DNA of 21,561 bases from Candidatus Krumholzibacteriia bacterium. GTDB taxonomy: Bacteria > Krumholzibacteriota > Krumholzibacteriia > LZORAL124-64-63. The DNA is taken from assembly GCA_030590265.1 (NCBI GenBank), contig JAUUYW010000011.1, forward strand, positions 1-21,561. The letters are read 5' to 3'. Below the pieces are notes generated by a model, which saw only the letters and a program-made list of their open reading frames with translations, did no database searches and was not told the origin of the DNA. Position 1 is the stretch's first letter. Each line of letters opens with the position of its first letter. Both the position numbers and the translations under genes were made by a program. Shown here piece after piece: positions 1 to 6,831 of the stretch.

Positions 1-2
1 AG

Positions 3-1046
3 TTGAACGACATTGAGACTCTGGGCGGGAAAAATATTCCGGATCTATTCCGGCAAATTTTCCTCTCTGCTCCAGTGGCCCTGGCCATCTACGCCTCTGG
101 AGGACCTATTTTACCCAATCCAGCTTGTGAAGATCTTTTGCGCGAAACAGTGGGCACTTCGGCCCTGGTTTGGCAACGCTGGTTGGCAGGTGCCATGACT
201 CGCTTGGCGGCCAATGGTTCCTGGCGTGATGTTGTCGCCGGAAATGTGGCGGGGCGGCCCGAGGTGACCCCGGCTGGACACCGTGTTTTGAATTTGCGCA
301 GGTTGACTGCTTCTGAACTCAGGAGCGAAAGCCTTGCTGAAACCGTCAGCACTCTCTATCACGAGTTGCGCACTCCTCTGACATCCATGAAAAGCAGTTT
401 GAATCTGGTGCGAACCGGAGAAGCCGGACCATTGAATGACGATCAGGATCACTTCCTGGGCATGACTCTGCGCAATATCGAACGATTGGATCGTTTGGTG
501 GGAGACTTGTTGGACACTTCTCGGGCAGCAGCGGGCAGCCTGGTTCTAAAATTGGTGGATGGGGATTTGGCGCCCGTATTGGGTGAGGCTCTTGAATTGC
601 ATGCCGAAGCGGCCCGTACGGCAGGTTTGGTATTTGTACGGGAAGACCTGCCGTCCAGGCTGCCGGCGAGGGTGGATCAGGACAAAGTAGTGCAGATGAT
701 CTCCAATGTGGTGGGCAATGCCATCAAATTCACTCCTTCGGGTGGCCGGGTGGAGGTTTCCATCCTGGAAAATCCGGCTGGAGATAAGTTCTCTATCATT
801 GTTACCGACACTGGCCCGGGAATGGACCAAAAAGCCCTTTCTCAGGTTTTTGAACCTTTCAAGCGTGTCCATGACGAGAACAATTGCCATGCCCTCGGGT
901 CAGGGCTGGGATTGCACATCACCCAGGGGTTGGTTCGGGCCCTGGGCGGTGATTTGAAGCTGGAAAGCAAACCGGGCCAGGGAACCATGGCGTGCATTGA
1001 ATTGCCCCGCTGGATGGAGTCCCGGGACAAACCAAAAACAGGTTAA
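3..1046 (+). CDS. Soluble PAS-like sensor histidine kinase, open at left edge
   Basis: Sensor kinase of a two-component system that autophosphorylates on His and passes phosphate to a receiver. Numbering from the TTG at position 3, residues about 14-60 look like the start of a PAS-type domain. The HisKA box YHELRTPLTSMK carries the phospho-His at about 120. The HATPase_c domain follows with an N box (NVVGNAIKFTP, 235-245), a G1 box (DTGPGM, 269-274) and a G2 box (GSGLGL, 299-304). No transmembrane segment is visible, so it is probably cytoplasmic. The TTG lies at the very edge and no upstream ribosome site can be seen, so the true start may be outside the window. A receiver-only response regulator starts about 70 bp downstream and is its likely partner. 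The kinase class is certain; the signal is unknown. Confidence 0.9.
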   Translation: MNDIETLGGKNIPDLFRQIFLSAPVALAIYASGGPILPNPACEDLLRETVGTSALVWQRWLAGAMTRLAANGSWRDVVAGNVAGRPEVTPAGHRVLNLRRLTASELRSESLAETVSTLYHELRTPLTSMKSSLNLVRTGEAGPLNDDQDHFLGMTLRNIERLDRLVGDLLDTSRAAAGSLVLKLVDGDLAPVLGEALELHAEAARTAGLVFVREDLPSRLPARVDQDKVVQMISNVVGNAIKFTPSGGRVEVSILENPAGDKFSIIVTDTGPGMDQKALSQVFEPFKRVHDENNCHALGSGLGLHITQGLVRALGGDLKLESKPGQGTMACIELPRWMESRDKPKTG

Positions 1047-1117
1047 TGGATTGAAATAGTTGCCGATGCAGATGTATGAACCAAAATCCCCAGGCGGGGA
1101 GCACCGGAGGAAGACGA

Positions 1118-1522
1118 ATGGATCGAAAAATCAAGATTCTGGTAGTGGACGATGAACCCGATATCCTGGAAACCCTGGAATACAGTCTGGGCCGGCGAGG
1201 TTTTGAAATCACCACGGCCATCGATGGGCTGGAAGGGCTGGAGAAGGCCAAGCGTCTGCCTCCGGATTTCATGATTTTGGACGTAATGCTACCCGGCTGC
1301 AATGGCTACGAAGTCAGCCGCATGCTGAAGGAGTGGATGGAGAACGATCCGGAGGCCATTTCCTTCCCAATCATGCTCTTAACCGCCCGCAAAGTGGAAT
1401 CAAGGGAGCGCGAGCGTTTCATTTCCACCTGGTCCAGGGCCGATGCCTGCATGTACAAACCATTTGAATTGGACGAGGTGATCAGCACCATCAAGCAACT
1501 CACTGGTGTGCAAACCCACTGA
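1118..1522 (+). CDS. Single-domain response regulator (CheY-like receiver)
   Basis: A 134-residue stand-alone receiver with no DNA-binding or enzymatic output domain. The acidic pair is D11-D12 in LVVDDEPD, the phosphoacceptor is D55 in MILDVMLPG, the switch Thr is T89 in LLTA, and the conserved Lys is K114 in YKPF. The frame is open back to an ATG at 1076, but the ATG at 1118 is chosen. It has CCGGAGG at 1104-1110 with 7-nt spacing, and homology begins right there with MDRKIKILVVDD. It is probably co-transcribed with the upstream kinase and phosphorylated by it. With no output domain it must act through protein contacts or as a phosphorelay intermediate. A strong hairpin follows. Confidence 0.9.
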   Translation: MDRKIKILVVDDEPDILETLEYSLGRRGFEITTAIDGLEGLEKAKRLPPDFMILDVMLPGCNGYEVSRMLKEWMENDPEAISFPIMLLTARKVESRERERFISTWSRADACMYKPFELDEVISTIKQLTGVQTH

Positions 1523-1540
1523 CAGGACCCACCCCATTGA

Positions 1541-1577
1541 GGCGCGGACGGAAAAATCTCGTCCGCGCCTTGACTTT
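1541..1577 (+). terminator. Strong hairpin after the two-component genes
   Basis: A perfect 10-bp GC-rich stem (GGCGCGGACG with CGTCCGCGCC, 1541-1550 and 1560-1569) has a 9-nt loop. It starts 18 nt after the response regulator stop. The downstream tract TTGACTTT is only partly T-rich, so termination may be incomplete. The same TTGACT serves as a candidate -35 for the tRNA unit. Confidence 0.6.
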
Positions 1578-1598
1578 CCACTCTCGGTTGTGTTTTAT
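1570..1598 (+). promoter_or_regulatory. Candidate promoter of the tRNA-Phe/Thr unit
   Basis: TTGACT at 1570-1575 matches the sigma-70 -35 box in 5 of 6 positions. TTTTAT at 1593-1598 follows after 17 bp and is a weak -10. The next bases are GC-rich (CGCTCCCGG), like the discriminators of stringently controlled stable-RNA promoters. A palindrome, CCGGTCTCAGACCGG at 1607-1621, lies in the short leader just before tRNA-Phe and could be a processing structure. The call rests on position and motif match only. Confidence 0.4.
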
Positions 1599-1632
1599 TC
1601 TCGCTCCCGGTCTCAGACCGGAACAATTTGGT

Positions 1633-1708
1633 GCCTGGGTAGCTCAGTTGGTAGAGCACATGATTGAAAATCATGGTGTCGGTGGTTCGATTCCGCCCCC
1701 AGGCACCA
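1633..1708 (+). tRNA. tRNA-Phe (anticodon GAA)
   Basis: A 76-nt cloverleaf. The acceptor GCCTGGG pairs with CCCAGGC, the D stem is GCTC/GAGC, and the anticodon stem CATGA/TCATG encloses the loop TTGAAAA with anticodon GAA. The T arm is GGTGG-TTCGATT-CCGCC. The discriminator is A and CCA is encoded. It is the first gene of a two-tRNA unit. Confidence 0.95.
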
Positions 1709-1718
1709 CTAAATAATT

Positions 1719-1793
1719 CAGAAAATCTTCCTTCGGAAGATCGGCCGTGAGGCCCGGCGTCAAGTTTTCTGGAAGAACGGCCGTGAGGCCCGG
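1719..1793 (+). repeat. Structured tRNA spacer with a duplicated GNRA-loop hairpin
   Basis: The spacer between the two tRNAs holds two exact copies of CGGCCGTGAGGCCCGG (1742-1757 and 1778-1793), 36 bp apart. Each copy is preceded by GGAAGA plus one variable base. Each can fold as GGCC-GTGA-GGCC, a 4-bp stem capped by a GNRA tetraloop. Just before the first copy, ATCTTCC and GGAAGAT form a 7-bp hairpin (1725-1741). CAGAAAA (1719-1725) can pair with TTTTCTG (1765-1771), closing a junction around both hairpins of the first unit. This may guide tRNA processing or be a small dispersed repeat; the function is unknown. Confidence 0.6.
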
Positions 1794-1798
1794 TGGAT

Positions 1799-1874
1799 GC
1801 TGGTGTAGCTCAGTTGGTAGAGCATCTCACTCGTAATGAGAAGGTCTGCGGTTCGATTCCGCACACCAGCTCCA
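1799..1874 (+). tRNA. tRNA-Thr (anticodon CGT)
   Basis: A 76-nt cloverleaf. The acceptor GCTGGTG pairs with CACCAGC, the D stem is GCTC/GAGC, and the anticodon stem TCTCA/TGAGA encloses the loop CTCGTAA with anticodon CGT, reading ACG. The T arm is TGCGG-TTCGATT-CCGCA. The discriminator is T and CCA is encoded. It is the second and last gene of the tRNA unit. Confidence 0.95.
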
Positions 1875-1903
1875 GCTTCTTTTTTGAACCAAAATGTTTT
1901 GAG

Positions 1904-1926
1904 CCTGCCTGATGGCAGGTTTTTTT
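1904..1926 (+). terminator. Intrinsic terminator of the tRNA unit
   Basis: CCTGCC-TGAT-GGCAGG forms a 6-bp stem with a 4-nt loop, followed directly by seven T residues (1920-1926). It lies 29 bp after tRNA-Thr. It overlaps the farthest upstream possible start (1912) of the next reading frame, which argues against that start. Confidence 0.85.
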
Positions 1927-2013
1927 GTCTTTGTGCCCGGGCTGCCCGTTGGTAGTATCCAGGAAACAATTTTCACCGTGTCGACCAAGTCGCCACCCCC
2001 AGGAGGAACACTC

Positions 2014-3348
2014 TTGCCTCTTCGTATAAGTATTTCCGGTATTCGTGGTGTGATCGGCGATGGCCTCGACGCGGTGACAGTCAGCCGTTGGGCTGCTGCC
2101 TATGGTGCCTGGTTGCCTGATGGTCCTGTGGTTGTGGGGCGTGATAGTCGTCCCAGTGGCCCCATGGTTTTTGATGCGGTTGCCGCTGCCTTGGCATCCA
2201 CCGGTCATGAGGTCTGGGATATTGGCATTGCCACCACACCCACCGTTGAGGTGGTGGTTCAGGAGAGCAACGCCGTTGGCGGCATCATCATCACCGCCAG
2301 TCACAATCCTCAGCAATGGAATGCCCTGAAGTTTTTGCAGGGCGATGGTCTCTTTCTGACGGCAGCCCACAATCGGGAACTTCGTCAACGATATGAAGAC
2401 GGCAGTGGGCATGTGGCCTGGGACAAACTGGGCAGTGTGGTGGAGCGGCAGGGTTCCGACCAGCTGCACCTCGACGCCATCATGGGAGTGGACTGGCTGG
2501 ATGTGGATCGCATTCGCAGCCGTGGTTTGCACGCGGTGGTCGATGCTGTGGAAGGCGCCGGGGGCAGCATCGTGCCGAGCCTTCTGGAAGCCATGGGTGT
2601 GCGCTGCACGCCACTCTTTTGCGAGATGTCCGGTAATTTTCCCCATGACCCGGAACCCACTCCCGCACATTTGAAGGATCTGTGCGCAGAAGTGATGGCC
2701 CAGGGGGCGGATTTGGGTTTTGCAGTGGATCCCGATGTTGATCGTTTGGCCCTGGTTGATGACAAGGGTGTAGCCTTGAGTGAAGAGATGACTTTGGCCA
2801 TCGCCTCGGATTTTTTGCTGGGCAAAACTCCTGGGGACATGGCCGTCAATCTTTCAACCACTGGTCTTATCGAAGTTGTGGCAGCCAAACACGGCTGCAA
2901 GGTATATCGCACTCCTGTGGGTGAGGCCAACGTGGTGGAAACCATTTTGGCTGAGGATTGTATCCTTGGTGGCGAAGGCAATGGTGGCGTCATTTATCCC
3001 ACTATCCATGCGGGACGAGATGCCCTGGTGGGCATTGCCATGGTGTTGCAGGCGGTGGCCGAACACGGTGGCAGCTTGAGTGATATTGTGGCCGATTTGC
3101 CTCCTGTTTCCATGGTCAAGACCAAAGTTGCGGCGGATGAATTGCCTTCCGGAAAGGCTCTGGAAGAGGTTTTAATGAAACTCGGACCAGGGGTTATTGA
3201 TTCGCGTGATGGCTTGAAATGGGTGGGAGAGGGTGCCTGGGTGCATGTGCGACCGTCCAACACCGAGCCGGTGGTGCGCATTATCGCCGAAGCTCAAGAC
3301 GAAGCTGCTGCCGTCGAATTGATTAATAGGGTGAAATCGCCCATTTGA
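2014..3348 (+). CDS. glmM: Phosphoglucosamine mutase-type phosphohexomutase
   Basis: Alpha-D-phosphohexomutase, most likely interconverting glucosamine-6-P and glucosamine-1-P for UDP-GlcNAc synthesis. Visible motifs, numbered from the TTG at 2014, are the catalytic phospho-Ser loop TASHNP (S96), the metal loop DPDVDR (239-244), the sugar loop GEGNGG (320-325) and the phosphate loop RPSNTEP (413-419). Length is 444 residues, normal for the family. The frame is open to 1912, but that region contains the tRNA terminator. TTG 2014 has AGGAGGA at 2001-2007 with 6-nt spacing, and homology begins at MPLRISISGIRG. GEGNGG is the form seen in archaeal-type GlmM/PMM enzymes, so phosphomannomutase activity is a possible alternative. 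Adjacency to glmS favours GlmM. Confidence 0.85.
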   Translation: MPLRISISGIRGVIGDGLDAVTVSRWAAAYGAWLPDGPVVVGRDSRPSGPMVFDAVAAALASTGHEVWDIGIATTPTVEVVVQESNAVGGIIITASHNPQQWNALKFLQGDGLFLTAAHNRELRQRYEDGSGHVAWDKLGSVVERQGSDQLHLDAIMGVDWLDVDRIRSRGLHAVVDAVEGAGGSIVPSLLEAMGVRCTPLFCEMSGNFPHDPEPTPAHLKDLCAEVMAQGADLGFAVDPDVDRLALVDDKGVALSEEMTLAIASDFLLGKTPGDMAVNLSTTGLIEVVAAKHGCKVYRTPVGEANVVETILAEDCILGGEGNGGVIYPTIHAGRDALVGIAMVLQAVAEHGGSLSDIVADLPPVSMVKTKVAADELPSGKALEEVLMKLGPGVIDSRDGLKWVGEGAWVHVRPSNTEPVVRIIAEAQDEAAAVELINRVKSPI

Positions 3349-3351
3349 CAG

Positions 3352-3388
3352 CCCTTTGGCCTCCCGGAATGCGGATGCCACCAAGGGG
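3352..3388 (+). other. Hairpin in the glmM-glmS junction
   Basis: CCCTTTGG (3352-3359) pairs with CCAAGGGG (3381-3388), 8 bp with one G-T pair, enclosing a 21-nt loop. It starts 4 nt after the glmM TGA and ends about 53 nt before the glmS start. No T tract follows, so it does not look like a terminator. It could be a 5' leader element or a processing or stability structure for glmS mRNA. Confidence 0.4.
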
Positions 3389-3441
3389 GATTATCATATG
3401 ACGGATGTTGGAAACATCGGAAAATATTCAGGAGGGTCAAT

Positions 3442-5262
3442 ATGTGCGGGATTGTTGGAGTTACAGGTACCGAAGATGCGGCCAAGGTTATTCTGGAGGG
3501 CCTGAAACGGTTGGAATATCGTGGTTATGACAGCGCCGGTCTGGCCATTGTGCGTCCCGATGGGCAACATGTTGTGAAAGAAAAAGGCAAGATCCGCAAT
3601 CTGGAAGCCAAGCTCAATGCCGACGACATGGTTGGCACCTGCGGCATCGGCCACACTCGCTGGGCCACTCATGGCGCGCCCAACGCGGTCAACTCCCATC
3701 CCCACACATCAGGTGATGTTGCTCTGGTGCACAACGGCATCATTGAAAACTACAATGCCTTGAAGGTGAATCTGGGCAAACAGGGACATGTCTTCCAATC
3801 GGACACCGATACAGAGGTGCTTGTTCACCTGATTGATGAACTGTATAAGGGTGACCTGGTCAATGCCGTTCAACAGGCCCTGCAGGTGGTAGATGGTGCC
3901 TTTGGCATCGCAGTGACCCACTCGGATCATCCGGACCTGATCGTTGGGGCCCGTCGGGGCAGCCCGCTGGTTGTTGGTGTTGGTGAAGGATCAAACTACC
4001 TGGCCAGCGATGTGGCGGCCATCATGGGGCAGACCCGTCAGGTCATCTACCTGGATGACGGCGACATGGTCACTCTCACTCCTGAAGGCGTGCACACCTT
4101 TAATATCGACAACGAAACCGTCACCAAAGAGATCCAGGAAATCACCTGGGACCTGGATGCCATTCAAAAGGGTGGCTACGAGCACTTCATGCTCAAGGAA
4201 ATTTTTGAGCAACCTCAAACCATCAAAGACAGCTTCCGGGGGCGCATTCTGGCCGAAGCCGGCGATGTGAAACTCGGTGGCATCCATTTGACCGACTGGG
4301 AACTGCGCAACATTCGTCGCATCGTGATTCTGGCCTGTGGTACTTCGTGGCATGCCGGGCTGGTGGGCGAATATCTGCTGGAAGAGTATGCCCGCATTCC
4401 GGTGGAAGTGGAGTACGCTTCGGAATTCCGTTACCGCTCACCGATTATTGAACCAGGCACTTTGTGTCTGGTGATGAGCCAGAGTGGCGAAACCATCGAT
4501 ACCCTGGAGGCCATGCGCGAGGCCAAGCGCAAGGGCGCCAAGATCATGGGTATTACCAATGTGGTGGGCTCGACCATTGCCAGGGAGAGCGAGTGTGGAG
4601 TTTATATCCACGCCGGGCCCGAGATTGGGGTGGCTTCGACCAAGGCCTTCACCAGTCAGGTGACGATTCTGGCCCTGTTTACCATTCTATTGGGACGGCG
4701 CAATATTCTGAGTGCCGACCGTGGTACGCAAATGCTGAACGAATTGAAATTGCTACCCGAGTTGGTTCAGAAAGTATTGGACCAGTCGGATCACATCAAG
4801 CGCATTGCTGAAGTTTACGCCAAGCACACCAACTGCCTTTACCTCGGGCGGGGAGTTAATTTCCCCATCGCTTTGGAAGGTGCGTTGAAACTTAAGGAAA
4901 TCAGCTACATTCATGCCGAAGGTTATCCCGCGGCTGAAATGAAACACGGTCCCATCGCACTCATTGACCCGGATATGCCCGTGGTGGTGATTGCCACCAA
5001 GGATGGCAGTTACGGGAAGATTGTGGGCAACGTGCAGGAAGTGGCAGCCCGCGATGGAAAGATCATCAGCATTGTCACAGAAGGAGACACCGAAATTGCG
5101 GCCTTGAGTGACCATGTGATCACCATTCCTGAGACCATGAACATATGGACACCGTTGTTGTCGGTTGTTCCGCTGCAGCTTTTGGCTTATCACATTGCTG
5201 TTATTCGTGGTGAGGATGTGGATCAACCGAGGAATTTGGCGAAAGCTGTTACTGTGGAGTAG
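3442..5262 (+). CDS. glmS: Glutamine--fructose-6-phosphate aminotransferase (isomerizing)
   Basis: Makes glucosamine-6-phosphate from fructose-6-P and glutamine, the committed step of amino-sugar synthesis in the cytoplasm. The N-terminal class II glutaminase domain starts MCGIVG, so Cys2 becomes the N-terminal nucleophile after Met removal. GHTRWATHG, HNGIIENY and SDTDTEV are typical of this domain. Two SIS isomerase domains follow, with ACGTSWHAG, MSQSGETIDT, GVASTKAFTSQ and EGALKLKEISY. The C-terminus ends NLAKAVTVE, the usual ending. Length is 606 residues, normal for the family. AGGAGGGT sits just upstream of the ATG. It probably forms an operon with glmM, 93 bp upstream, and is closed by a strong terminator. 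Confidence 0.97.
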   Translation: MCGIVGVTGTEDAAKVILEGLKRLEYRGYDSAGLAIVRPDGQHVVKEKGKIRNLEAKLNADDMVGTCGIGHTRWATHGAPNAVNSHPHTSGDVALVHNGIIENYNALKVNLGKQGHVFQSDTDTEVLVHLIDELYKGDLVNAVQQALQVVDGAFGIAVTHSDHPDLIVGARRGSPLVVGVGEGSNYLASDVAAIMGQTRQVIYLDDGDMVTLTPEGVHTFNIDNETVTKEIQEITWDLDAIQKGGYEHFMLKEIFEQPQTIKDSFRGRILAEAGDVKLGGIHLTDWELRNIRRIVILACGTSWHAGLVGEYLLEEYARIPVEVEYASEFRYRSPIIEPGTLCLVMSQSGETIDTLEAMREAKRKGAKIMGITNVVGSTIARESECGVYIHAGPEIGVASTKAFTSQVTILALFTILLGRRNILSADRGTQMLNELKLLPELVQKVLDQSDHIKRIAEVYAKHTNCLYLGRGVNFPIALEGALKLKEISYIHAEGYPAAEMKHGPIALIDPDMPVVVIATKDGSYGKIVGNVQEVAARDGKIISIVTEGDTEIAALSDHVITIPETMNIWTPLLSVVPLQLLAYHIAVIRGEDVDQPRNLAKAVTVE

Positions 5263-5288
5263 AGTTGGGTGCAATTTCCATGGAAATG

Positions 5289-5328
5289 GAGGGCGATTCC
5301 CATAGGAGTCGCCCTCTTTATATTTTTC
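5289..5328 (+). terminator. Intrinsic terminator after glmS
   Basis: GAGGGCGA (5289-5296) pairs with TCGCCCTC (5309-5316). The stem extends inward by about four more pairs to a CATA loop, and the T-rich tract TTTATATTTTT follows. It starts 27 nt after the glmS stop. Confidence 0.85.
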
Positions 5329-5388
5329 GGGGAAGTTTCTCAAATGCAAACTGATAAAGTAATCCTGGTGTTGTAATCAGGAAAAACA

Positions 5389-5418
5389 TTGTAATTCAGT
5401 ATGATATTGAACTATGTT
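5389..5418 (+). promoter_or_regulatory. Possible promoter of the FGE-like lipoprotein gene
   Basis: TTGTAA (5389-5394) and TATGTT (5413-5418) with an 18-bp spacer resemble a weak sigma-70 promoter about 35 bp before the gene's ATG. The -35 lies inside the second copy of a short imperfect direct repeat, TTGTAATCAG at 5371-5380 and TTGTAATTCAG at 5389-5399, which could be an operator. The evidence is motif matching only. Confidence 0.25.
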
Positions 5419-5453
5419 TTGCATAACAATGGTCCAGAAATCGGAGGAACAAA

Positions 5454-6437
5454 ATGCGTCGAGGGTTACTTTTTTTCAGTCTGATGGTTTTCTTTGTTCT
5501 TGGGTGCAGCGATGAAGATGACAACCCGGTGACCCCGCCATCGGTGATCACAGGTGAGCTGGTTTTTGTCCAGGCCGGGAGCTTTATCATGGGCTCATCC
5601 GAAGAAGAGCTCGGGCACAATGGCGATGAAGGCCAACACCCAGTGACTCTTACCAATGATTTTCACATGTTCTCTACTGAAGTTACCAATCAGCAATATG
5701 CTGATCTTGCCCAATGGGCCTTGGACAACGGCTATTGCGCGGTGAATGGAACCAGACTTTACGACAACCTTGATGGCTCGACATTGGAGCTTCTGGATAT
5801 GGATGAGGATGAAGACTGCGAAATCTCTTTCGACGGTACAAATTTCGTTATTGATGCGGGCAAGGAAAATCATCCGGTCATTGAAATCCTTTGGTTCGGG
5901 GCGGCCTCCTATTGTGACTGGCTCAGCATAAAAGAAGGATTGCCTAGAGCTTATAATCATGAAGACCCTACTAATTGGAAATGCAATGACGGTGCCCCAT
6001 ACGGAGCAGAAGGCTACAGACTGCCAACAGAAGCAGAGTGGGAATACACCTGCCGGGCTGGAACGACAACTGCTTATGCTGGTGGAGAAATAACCGAAAT
6101 TGGTTGCGGGCATGAACCATCTCTTGCGGATATGGGCTGGTACTGCGGCAATGGCGGCGGCTGGACTCATCAGGTTGCCGAGCAAACCCCCAATGCCTTT
6201 GGTATGTATGACATGCATGGCAATGTTTGGGAATGGTGCAACGATTGGTACAATAATGTTTATGCAGATGAAGAGATCGATCCGATTGGCCCACCACCAG
6301 GATGGTACAAGGTTTTGCGAGGTGGGGGTTGGAGCGATCTTTCCCGTCGATGCCGTTCAGCTTCCCGTCTAAACCCCAGCCCACATTTAGGGGTAAACGG
6401 CAGGCACGGTTTCAGGTATGTGATTTCTGCTGAATAA
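5454..6437 (+). CDS. FGE-sulfatase (SUMF1)-fold lipoprotein
   Basis: A 327-residue predicted lipoprotein. The hydrophobic signal ends in the lipobox VLGC (C18), followed by an acidic linker ending in VTPP. The rest is a formylglycine-generating-enzyme-type domain: MGSSEEE, TEVTNQQYA, GAASYCDWLS, YRLPTEAEWEY, GMYDMHGNVWEWC, LRGGGWSD and GFRYV. True FGEs carry two redox Cys near the C-terminus (RGGS-x-C-x4-C type). Here that stretch reads RGGGWSDLSRRCRSASR with a single Cys at about 300, so formylglycine formation is unlikely. The acidic stretch LDMDEDEDCE could bind Ca2+ or belong to a family-typical insertion. GGAGGAA precedes the ATG. The function is unknown, possibly a cell-surface binding or scaffold protein. 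Confidence 0.85.
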   Translation: MRRGLLFFSLMVFFVLGCSDEDDNPVTPPSVITGELVFVQAGSFIMGSSEEELGHNGDEGQHPVTLTNDFHMFSTEVTNQQYADLAQWALDNGYCAVNGTRLYDNLDGSTLELLDMDEDEDCEISFDGTNFVIDAGKENHPVIEILWFGAASYCDWLSIKEGLPRAYNHEDPTNWKCNDGAPYGAEGYRLPTEAEWEYTCRAGTTTAYAGGEITEIGCGHEPSLADMGWYCGNGGGWTHQVAEQTPNAFGMYDMHGNVWEWCNDWYNNVYADEEIDPIGPPPGWYKVLRGGGWSDLSRRCRSASRLNPSPHLGVNGRHGFRYVISAE

Positions 6438-6639
6438 AATAGAGGGTCTCAATTGCAATTTTGGCAACCCAATAATTCATTAGAAAAAATAAAGGAAACC
6501 TTACCAGCGGGTTTTAACCCGTCCGGAACACTCGTGATCTGAATTCTCAAAAATAATGTTAATTTTTTTAACTTAGAACCTAATGACAAATAATTAACAA
6601 TGTTAAGTTTATATACTACTAATATAGAAGGAGTTACAA

Positions 6640-6717
6640 ATGTGTATAATCTGTATCCTAATTGTCTTAAATCTTGCATCTAAACACTTTATGAAGCTTG
6701 TCATGTCTTTGTCATAG
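6640..6717 (+). CDS. Possible 25-residue hydrophobic leader peptide
   Basis: The ATG at 6640 has AAGGAG at 6628-6633 with ideal 6-nt spacing. It encodes 25 residues before TAG, starting MCIICILIVLNLA, so it is hydrophobic with a CxxC at the start. A weak hairpin and T tract follow, and the cytochrome gene begins 114 nt after the stop. It could be a leader peptide, a small membrane peptide, or chance in AT-rich DNA. No similarity is recognised. The only support is the ribosome site and position. Confidence 0.3.
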   Translation: MCIICILIVLNLASKHFMKLVMSLS

Positions 6718-6734
6718 AATTTTCTTTCATTCTC

Positions 6735-6756
6735 CTACTTTTCTGGTAGTTTTTTT
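6735..6756 (+). terminator. Weak hairpin plus T tract
   Basis: CTAC (6735-6738) and GTAG (6746-6749) can pair around a 7-nt loop and are followed by seven T residues (6750-6756). The stem is short, so termination would be inefficient. It lies between the possible small ORF and the cytochrome gene and could act as an attenuator. Confidence 0.3.
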
Positions 6757-6831
6757 GTTAACGACGTCTGCACTAGGCAGGCAAGTGATTTTCTCTCACC
6801 CGAAGTTGCTTTTTACCCCGAAAGGATAATC

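Larger units (their letters stand above)
6438..6831 (+). other. 394-bp AT-rich intergenic region
   Basis: Markedly more AT-rich than its surroundings. Contents: a palindrome CGGGTTTTAACCCG (6508-6521); inverted GTTAA/TTAAC pairs at 6558-6572 and 6594-6606 plus GTTAAC at 6757-6762; a TATACT box at 6612-6617; a possible 25-codon ORF with a good ribosome site (6640-6717); and a weak hairpin followed by seven T residues (6735-6756). No clear terminator for the upstream lipoprotein gene was seen. The downstream cytochrome gene is preceded by CCGAAAGGATA. Confidence 0.6.

Noticed and set aside
1912..2013. A longer GlmM N-terminus starting at 1912
   Set aside because: It would begin inside the loop of the tRNA terminator. 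The extra 34 residues are not family-like, and a strong ribosome site marks TTG 2014.
1810..2670. A 286-codon minus-strand frame over tRNA-Thr and glmM
   Set aside because: It runs through a tRNA gene and a terminator and is antisense to a conserved enzyme.
3349..3441. glmS ribozyme upstream of glmS
   Set aside because: The 93-bp gap is too short for the usual ribozyme, and its conserved core sequence was not recognised.
6757..6831. A cyclic di-GMP riboswitch before the cytochrome gene
   Set aside because: I looked for the conserved GEMM core and tetraloop-receptor parts and did not find them.
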